Source of the DNA: an uncultured Enterobacter sp. | GTDB taxonomy: Bacteria > Pseudomonadota > Gammaproteobacteria > Enterobacterales > Enterobacteriaceae | Direction of reading: 5' to 3' | Assembly: GCA_946477805.1 (NCBI GenBank) | Contig: CAMKZP010000141.1 | Location: 1-8,252, forward strand | DNA length: 8,252 bases | Part shown: positions 1-4,310 of the stretch, piece after piece | Numbering within the stretch: position 1 is the stretch's first letter | Layout: the number at the start of each line of letters is the position of its first letter | Made by a program: the position numbers and the translations under genes | Notes under the pieces: model-generated | What the model was told of the DNA's origin: nothing | Database searches by the model: none | Seen by the model: the letters and a program-made list of their open reading frames with translations, nothing else

Positions 1-43
1 TTTCTGCCTGTCTCGTGGGCTCGGAGATGTGTATAAGAGACAG
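1..43 (+). other. Illumina Nextera i7 adapter contamination
   Basis: Positions 10-43 match the 34-base Nextera read-2 transposase adapter, ending in the 19-bp Tn5 mosaic end (25-43, AGATGTGTATAAGAGACAG). The eight bases before it (2-9, TTCTGCCT) equal the Nextera index N703 in adapter orientation, and base 1 is the T that ends the P7 primer. This is a library-construction artefact left at a contig end, not a Tn5 insertion in the genome. True sequence starts at 44. Confidence 0.97.
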
Positions 44-572
44 CACTAACCACGTGTATTTTTGGTGCCTGTTGTTTAAGAAGGCATAACAAGCTTAAGG
101 TATTGATTGCTATGTTTGTTTCTTTATATTTGATTTCAATTGTTTTCACCATAATCTATCAAAACTGGAGTTCAATTGTAAACGTGTGAAGCTTGGCTTT
201 GAATGCGTCGGGCTGTTTTTCAGGCGTGTGTACATTTACGAAGCGTGCTTTTCACAACAGAAACCGTAACGTCCATTCTTCTCTGAGCACGGGCGTGAGC
301 AAAAGAAACGTTTAGCTCTCTTCTGGCATTCCAAAATCCGCATTCCGCTATCGCCCAAGCTCTTATGCTTGTTACAGCGTGTGCTGAGGATTGCTGGCGA
401 TGCGGCACTATTGCATCAAAGTGAACGGCAAATTGGCTTACCGTTACATAGAATGAAAACCAATTGCTGCAAAATACGTTGCAAAAGATAACGATTATTT
501 AGTCCCCGTATATGTTGTTACATGTAATCTGGTTGCGCAATTAATATTCATTTTCTTATAAGGATGTCATAA
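44..572. other. AT-rich non-coding stretch, no defensible gene
   Basis: No open frame here has both a convincing start and a protein-like composition. On the minus strand a 62-codon frame (408-220) continues, after a shift of frame, into a short frame that ends at 159 with protein-like residues (PEKQPDAFKAKLHTF). It might be a decayed coding relic or a dispersed repeat, but I cannot name it. A 10-bp perfect palindrome TTACATGTAA lies at 518-527, about 45 bp before the next gene. The promoter of the 573 gene should be in the last 100 bases, but no good pair of -35/-10 hexamers stands out. Confidence 0.5.
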
Positions 573-980
573 ATGAAAAAGCTAACTAAGGTTCTTCTCT
601 CTTCGCTAGTTCTGTTCTCGCTTTCTTCAGTAGCGGCCGAAGATTTACACAATAAACTGATTATCCAGGCTATTCCATCCTCAGAGGGAACTGTTGTGGT
701 TAAAGGGAAGCCGATGTACGAAAAAACGTTCAATGTTGTTACATACAGCAAAGCTAAAGAACCGATTGAATTAACTGGTGATGTAGGCTGCTACAGAGCT
801 TTTGATGAAAAAGGTAAGGAGTTTGATGACAGGCTGGTGCAGGCAGATCTGCTCGGAACTCTGAAGGAAGGAGCTAAAGAAGGTGAAATATCTTTCGTGA
901 GCGACGATGCATCTGTCTACAATGCCAAATTTGTCAAATGGTCTTCTCCGTGCCCAAATCTGGCAGAACGTCCGCAATAA
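573..980 (+). CDS. Small secreted protein, DUF4354-like, function unknown
   Basis: This 135-residue protein begins with a clear Sec signal peptide: KK at 2-3, a leucine/valine-rich core, and likely cleavage after A22 (VAA|ED). The mature part is about 113 residues, rich in beta-prone and charged stretches. It has two cysteines, C73 (GCYRAFDEKG) and C127 (SSPCPN), that could form one disulphide in the periplasm. The block KGKPMYEKTFNVV (44-56) and the run DDASVYNAKFVKW (111-123) recall the enterobacterial DUF4354 family; this is from memory and not certain. The start is supported by AAGGA at 560-564, eight bases before the ATG. No pilin or enzyme motif is visible and no role is known to me. 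Its base composition is more AT-rich than the ecp genes. An IS3-family end begins four bases after the stop codon, so the original 3' neighbour is lost. Confidence 0.85.
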   Translation: MKKLTKVLLSSLVLFSLSSVAAEDLHNKLIIQAIPSSEGTVVVKGKPMYEKTFNVVTYSKAKEPIELTGDVGCYRAFDEKGKEFDDRLVQADLLGTLKEGAKEGEISFVSDDASVYNAKFVKWSSPCPNLAERPQ

Positions 981-983
981 AAA

Positions 984-1189
984 TGATCTGACCCCACAAC
1001 TTTCCTCACGACGAGGCCTCTTCGAAGGCCTCCGGACTGACGCCATTTTGATGATGGCGGCCCTGGCCCGGTTATAGAAGAATTCAATGTAATCGAATAT
1101 ATCCGCTCAGGCCAAATCCATGATTTTATATATGCGTTTTCTGATCCGTTCTTTTTCAGCGAACTGAAGAACGATCCGGCCATCGCATT
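984..1189 (-). mobile_element. IS3-family remnant: right end and 3' part of orfB transposase
   Basis: Read on the minus strand this is the C-terminal end of an IS3-family DDE transposase (OrfB) broken by frameshifts. In order the pieces read NAMAGSFFSSLKK (family: NAVAESFFSSLKKE), then after a shift ERIRKRIYKIMDLA, an in-frame TGA (1107-1109), ADIFDYIEFFYNRAR, then after another shift RHHQNGVSPEAFEEASS and a stop at 1006-1008. The first shift sits in the T-run at 1152-1156, and the second lies within about 1055-1070. The glycine in NAMAGSFF replaces the glutamate that is normally the third catalytic residue. The tip TGATCTGACCCC at 984 has the 5'-TG expected of this family. Everything upstream in orfB is missing: at about 1190 the sequence switches to tnpB. 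The remnant cannot be active. The group within IS3 was not determined. Confidence 0.85.
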
Positions 1190-1327
1190 GATGGCCCTGT
1201 TCGTTCGTGGGTATGCCCTGAATGCGGGGCTAACCATGACAGGGAAGTAAATGCCGCGAAGAATATAAAAGCGGTCGGGCTGACCGCTTTAGCCCACGGA
1301 GCGACTTTAAATCCTCAAGCCGCTTAA
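1190..1327 (+). pseudogene. tnpB: tnpB 3' fragment (IS200/IS605-type RNA-guided nuclease relic)
   Basis: The plus-strand frame ending at TAA 1325-1327 encodes the C-terminal end of a TnpB protein. Its residues VRSWVCPECG followed by ANHDREVNAAKNI (1199-1267) match the second zinc-finger knuckle (CxxC) and the D-x(3)-NAA-x-N block around RuvC-III. A tail typical of the family (AHGATLNPQAA) follows. Intact TnpB is roughly 370-400 residues; only about 45 codons remain, with no start, no RuvC-I/II and no first CxxC pair. The frame can be read upstream to 1145, but that stretch coincides with the IS3 relic, so I place the junction near 1190. The gene is dead. What remains is the part that, in intact elements, overlaps the 5' portion of the omega RNA. 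Confidence 0.8.
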
Positions 1328-1388
1328 TGTGGCTCAGGCAGGTTGCATTGAAGTGGGAATCCCTGCGCTTCAGGGCGGGGAGCAGTCA
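1268..1388 (+). ncRNA. Omega-RNA / right-end-like relic of an IS200/IS605-type element
   Basis: In IS200/IS605-type elements the guide (omega) RNA starts inside the 3' end of tnpB and runs through the right end of the element; the bases just beyond that end act as guide. Here the order is preserved. A perfect 9-bp hairpin lies within the tnpB fragment (AAAGCGGTC 1268-1276, loop 1277-1281, GACCGCTTT 1282-1290), followed by the tnpB stop. The segment 1351-1388 then has the usual right-end form: GTGGGAATCCC, a hairpin (CCCTG 1361-1365 with CAGGG 1371-1375), GGGGAG, and a terminal CAGTCAA. By this reading the former guide would start at about 1389. No promoter was identified and the partner nuclease is truncated, so function is doubtful. 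Assignment rests on family resemblance recalled from memory and on position after tnpB. Confidence 0.55.
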
Positions 1389-1576
1389 AATGGTCGAGGT
1401 CGTATTTCGCCTGTAGCACCGGAGGAGCAACGATAGAGATGCTGAGAGCCTACGTTCAGAGTCAATCAAAGCCCGATGGAATTTTTAAGGCCTGCAGGCT
1501 TTTCGCCTTTCCTCCCCGCGCGCATTGGGCGAGGTTCTCGGCAGGTCTTGCTGATTCTAAAGAAGACGGGGCTGGC
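1389..1576. other. Unassigned spacer
   Basis: Nothing recognisable was found here. A plus-strand frame opens at 1439 after a GGAGGAG (1421-1427), but its product has a low-quality composition and it runs antisense through the ANR-like gene, so I do not call it. A 10-bp palindrome GCCTGCAGGC lies at 1491-1500. GGGGAGGAAAGGC-type runs here show no further structure. Confidence 0.4.
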
Positions 1577-1786
1577 TCAGCGGTGTTGGTCTCTCAACGT
1601 AAGGATGTTTATCAATGCTTTGCATCGTCTAAGTCTTTTACGAATCCAGGTAAATTTCTCAATATTTTGCGTATAACGAGAGGCTCTCAGCCAGAATTTG
1701 CAGGCATGAAAATATTCACCACTACACTCGTAGCTTGATGCCATTTCTATATATAATTCTTCTTTTTCCATTCTTTGCCTGCGCAT
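1577..1786 (-). CDS. ANR/PerC-like small transcriptional regulator
   Basis: The product is 69 residues if translation starts at 1786, or 64 from an internal ATG at 1771 (MEKEEL), which has a slightly better AGG six bases upstream; neither site is strong. Numbered from that inner start, the spacing A11-x3-E15-x2-G18-x-Y20-x2-A23-x3-W27-x2-A30 followed by N36-x5-W42-x3-R46-x3-C50 fits the signature of the ANR (AggR-activated regulator) family. It resembles PerC too, which shares the W-x3-R-x3-C ending. ANR proteins are small cytoplasmic factors that usually damp AraC-type virulence and fimbrial activators, while PerC activates adhesion genes. The gene lies on the same strand as the ecp operon, 201 bp beyond ecpE. 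A strong hairpin stands between, so it probably has its own promoter. The basic C-terminal half (KRLRRCK) is consistent with nucleic-acid or partner binding. The target is unknown; regulation of ecp is inference. Confidence 0.65.
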   Translation of the reverse strand: MRRQRMEKEELYIEMASSYECSGEYFHACKFWLRASRYTQNIEKFTWIRKRLRRCKALINILTLRDQHR

Positions 1787-1795
1787 GGTCAGTAC

Positions 1796-1818
1796 TCAGC
1801 ATGGCAGTGTCATGCTGA
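1796..1818. repeat. 8-bp inverted repeat just upstream of the ANR-like gene
   Basis: TCAGCATG (1796-1803) and CATGCTGA (1811-1818) form a perfect inverted repeat with a 7-base centre. It begins ten bases upstream of the 1786 start codon, so it is either an operator or a hairpin in the 5' leader that could mask the start. A shorter repeat, ATTATC/GATAAT (1818-1834), follows directly. Confidence 0.45.
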
Positions 1819-1850
1819 TTATCTCTCCGATAATTGGTTTCCGGGTTGGC

Positions 1851-1863
1851 TTAAGTCACTTAA
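1851..1863. promoter_or_regulatory. 13-bp perfect palindrome, possible operator
   Basis: TTAAGT-C-ACTTAA is fully symmetric around 1857. It lies in the AT-rich spacer between the ANR-like gene and the hairpin after ecpE, where the promoter of the ANR-like gene should be. Such a site would suit a dimeric repressor or activator, but no known binding motif is recognised. Confidence 0.3.
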
Positions 1864-1875
1864 ATTAATCAGTGG

Positions 1876-1915
1876 TCAGGTAAAGGCTCCAGTCATGCTG
1901 TAAGCCTTTACCTGA
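1876..1915. terminator. Strong hairpin downstream of ecpE, probable terminator
   Basis: TCAGGTAAAGGCT (1876-1888) pairs perfectly with AGCCTTTACCTGA (1903-1915), a 13-bp stem with a 14-base loop, beginning 72 bp after the ecpE stop codon. On the plus strand it is followed by TATATTTTTT, a good U-tract. On the minus strand, the operon's own direction, only a mixed AT stretch follows. It may therefore stop plus-strand transcription better than ecp transcription, or act mainly as a 3' stabilising stem for the ecp message. Confidence 0.6.
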
Positions 1916-1987
1916 TATATTTTTTGTCTGCTGCGGACCGGGTCTTTTAATCAGGGCTATCTCCGGCACGCACCGGCATGATAGGGT

Positions 1988-2698
1988 TCAGTCTACAGGT
2001 CCGGGCTTGGTCGTGCATGTGTCACTGATCTTTATAAATTTATCGTTATAGACAAGATAATGATTTCCCGGCAGACGCAGCTCTGGCTGACGAACCACAT
2101 CACCGGGACGTAGATACCATGCGTCACCCTCATCCTCTGTCGAATTACAACCGGGTTTGATTAGTAATTTAAACCAGGTATTACCGGTGTTGCTAACCGT
2201 TCCCGCTACCTTATTGAAATTCCATTGAAAATGAACCTGACGTGGTCGTACTACCAGAATTGTATCCATCACCACTACCGGCTCCATGCTGACCTCTCCG
2301 CCAGTCGGACTTCGCATCGTCAGGTTGCGAGTGGGGATCTCGCGAAATGAAACCCGGTAGTAGCGTTCGCGATTATCCCGGGGGCCGTGATAATAAAATT
2401 TGAAATACTCACTTTCGCCAGCCTGTAACGTTAGCTGTCGCGGGGCGAACAATACTTCGCCATCCGCAGGTCGGGAGCGCACTTCGCTCCCGCCAGGGCG
2501 ATCGATGGCGCTGATGGCGATGCGATACAGCCGCGCGCTTTTGTTATTGTTCACTACCCGTTTACTGGCGAAGTCCATCTCGGCCGGAAGGGAGAAGGTG
2601 AGGTTACCGACCGAGATAGCCTGAGTCTGAGGGGCTGCAAGAAGGCAGACCAGACTGAGCAGGGCCTTAGTTAATGTTACGCCACGTCGCCTGAACAT
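1988..2698 (-). CDS. ecpE: EcpE, second periplasmic chaperone of the common pilus
   Basis: EcpE is a periplasmic pilus chaperone of the alternate (class 5/alpha) chaperone-usher type. The 236-residue product, the usual length for EcpE, has a signal peptide (RRR at 3-5, hydrophobic core, cleavage near TQA27|ISVG). It also has the chaperone features YFKFYYHGP (98-106), ERYYRV (111-116), DTILVVRPRQV (145-155) and SNTGN (169-173). Cysteines C184 and C228 could form a disulphide. The start at 2698 is chosen over an in-frame ATG at 2728 because AGGAG lies 7-8 bases upstream of it and the length then matches the family. The gene begins inside the end of ecpD (32-bp overlap), so translation is probably coupled. 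It closely parallels EcpB in motif order. As a pilus operon's second chaperone it is expected to escort particular subunits, perhaps EcpD; that partner choice is inference. Confidence 0.95.
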   Translation of the reverse strand: MFRRRGVTLTKALLSLVCLLAAPQTQAISVGNLTFSLPAEMDFASKRVVNNNKSARLYRIAISAIDRPGGSEVRSRPADGEVLFAPRQLTLQAGESEYFKFYYHGPRDNRERYYRVSFREIPTRNLTMRSPTGGEVSMEPVVVMDTILVVRPRQVHFQWNFNKVAGTVSNTGNTWFKLLIKPGCNSTEDEGDAWYLRPGDVVRQPELRLPGNHYLVYNDKFIKISDTCTTKPGPVD

Positions 2699-4310
2699 GA
2701 ATTTCTCCTGAAGCGCTGACTTCGCCAAACCAGCCGTTATCGTCCACCGTACGCAGTGAAATGGGGCTATTCATCGGAATAGAAAATTTCACCGTCGTCT
2801 TATCCAGTTGCCCGACTTCCCCGGAGATATCGGTCCATGGCGTAGTCAGCCAAAGCGCATCGGACATATCACGCCAGCTGTCATCACATCCGGCATCGTA
2901 GGATTGCTCCGTTCCGTTGCGGGTAATAAATGAAAGTGTCGCCGGAAACGGCACTTTTGCCGTGCCGTCATCGGAGCTAAAGAGACAGTAGGAACGCCCA
3001 CCAAGCACCTGTGCCGGTCCGGTCACCTTAATGAGCACTTCGTCGGCGGCTGTTTTACCGCTGGTGGTGACGATGTAGCCGAAATCAAGCGCCGGTTCGT
3101 CGCTCCCGACAAATCCCTCTCGTGACGGCGATGATGTATATTCGTCGGAGATAATGCTGATGCTGAAATCACGGGGTTTGATAATCAGTGTATTGGACGT
3201 AGAAAACTCATACCATCCCGACTCCGGCGAGGTGGTGTTCTGGAAGCGAAAGTTGAATAGATCCTTGGTGTTGATATCGCTGATCCCGAGATTCACCATC
3301 TGCTTAAAGAAGTTGCTTGAAAAGAAAACATAGATCGAATCAGCGCTTTTCATCTCATTAAAGTTGTAGAAATAGGTGGTATTGCTTACTGGCTTCCAGG
3401 AACTGCCATTCAGACTGAATTGCATATCGTTTATGCCGACGGCAGAAGCAAGGGATGAGTTGGCAATTGCCGGGAAAACACGGATTGAAGTGTTACTTAA
3501 TCCATTGGTCTGCAGTGTGTAACTGACCATTTTGCAGCTTAATCCTGACAGTGTGCCAATGGTTTGGGTCCGACAGTCGGCATTGCCCTCACCGAGGGTC
3601 GGTACACCGTCACTGTTGATAAAGACCTCCGCCAAGGAATTTGTGTTGATCAACCTAAGATTTGCGGCTTTAGTATGAGTGACGTTGCGCACATACCAGT
3701 TGCCGGAGGCCTGATCTTTACAACGCTCACCGCTGCTGGCGTCATAACTCACAGAGGTCTGGCAGGCATTGATGGTCATTGTAAAGCTGCCGCCGACCGA
3801 CATCTGTTGCAGATACTGATAGAATGCGTCAGACATCATGCCATGCATCCACTTTGCGTTCCCGCTGGTCACTGTTGCGCCATAAAATCCGCTGGCGTCA
3901 GTGGCTTGCGGCAGAATTAGGCTTGTGGCCATATCGCAACCGGAGTACCAGTTGATGCAGCGAAGACCGGTCAACGGGTGCGACACCGGCGAGTTTTCCA
4001 CCCACATATCATACTTCCATCCCGCTGCCAGGGGGGTGTTGTAGCCATTATCGATATAGCCAAGGCTCTGCTGATAAATGGTGCCAGAGCCGGTGTATTT
4101 CAAACCGGTCCATCGGTTGGCTCCGGTCATGCGAGGATCAAGTACTCCCCCCGGCGTGACGAAAAAGTTATCGTCGGAGTTGTTTTCCACGAACACAAAC
4201 TCACGCGCCGGGGCATCCGGCCATGTGGTTTTGGACACTGCAGCCCTGAGCGCAGTCACTGGCATAAGTAGCATGAGAATCAAGAGTGCGTTCAGTGGGT
4301 TAACTTTCAT
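2667..4310 (-). CDS. ecpD: EcpD, polymerised tip pilin/adhesin of the common pilus
   Basis: EcpD is the large minor subunit placed at the tip of the ECP fibre, where it binds host cells; that role is known from E. coli. The product is 547 residues, exactly the E. coli length. The signal peptide has a long hydrophobic core (8-20) with cleavage near ALRA23|AVSK. Eight cysteines fall as four close pairs (118/125, 183/197, 246/259, 442/475), suggesting disulphide-braced domains. The C-terminal residues SGEIHVQATWRNIN (534-547) resemble the end of EcpA (GDVSVQFDATWTS), consistent with a pilin-like C-terminal domain joined to an N-terminal receptor-binding half. The start at 4310 has AGGAG six bases upstream; the in-frame ATG at 4385 would add 25 residues without signal-peptide character. 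The gene overlaps ecpC by 11 bp and ecpE by 32 bp. Confidence 0.96.
   Translation of the reverse strand: MKVNPLNALLILMLLMPVTALRAAVSKTTWPDAPAREFVFVENNSDDNFFVTPGGVLDPRMTGANRWTGLKYTGSGTIYQQSLGYIDNGYNTPLAAGWKYDMWVENSPVSHPLTGLRCINWYSGCDMATSLILPQATDASGFYGATVTSGNAKWMHGMMSDAFYQYLQQMSVGGSFTMTINACQTSVSYDASSGERCKDQASGNWYVRNVTHTKAANLRLINTNSLAEVFINSDGVPTLGEGNADCRTQTIGTLSGLSCKMVSYTLQTNGLSNTSIRVFPAIANSSLASAVGINDMQFSLNGSSWKPVSNTTYFYNFNEMKSADSIYVFFSSNFFKQMVNLGISDINTKDLFNFRFQNTTSPESGWYEFSTSNTLIIKPRDFSISIISDEYTSSPSREGFVGSDEPALDFGYIVTTSGKTAADEVLIKVTGPAQVLGGRSYCLFSSDDGTAKVPFPATLSFITRNGTEQSYDAGCDDSWRDMSDALWLTTPWTDISGEVGQLDKTTVKFSIPMNSPISLRTVDDNGWFGEVSASGEIHVQATWRNIN

Noticed and set aside
1..43. Possible real Tn5-type transposon end
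   Set aside because: The mosaic end is joined to the complete commercial adapter and a known index sequence, so it is an artefact.
734..744. 11-bp direct repeat TGTTGTTACAT shared with 513-523
   Set aside because: Only two copies, one inside a coding region, with no flanking similarity; probably chance in AT-rich sequence.
1071..1250. Plus-strand open frame with good-looking composition ending at TAA 1250
   Set aside because: It is antisense to the IS3-family orfB relic up to about 1189 and out of frame with the TnpB motif beyond it. Both relics explain the bases better, and it has no start or ribosome-binding site.
1268..1290. Perfect 9-bp hairpin first taken as an intrinsic terminator
   Set aside because: It lies within the tnpB reading frame and only three T residues follow the stem before mixed sequence. 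It fits better as part of the omega-RNA region.
1439..1738. Plus-strand 99-codon frame preceded by GGAGGAG
   Set aside because: The product has no recognisable motif and an unnatural composition, and the second half is antisense to the ANR-like gene, which matches a family signature.
2699..2728. Longer start for ecpE at 2728
   Set aside because: It adds ten residues before the signal peptide. The start at 2698 has AGGAG upstream and gives the family length of 236.
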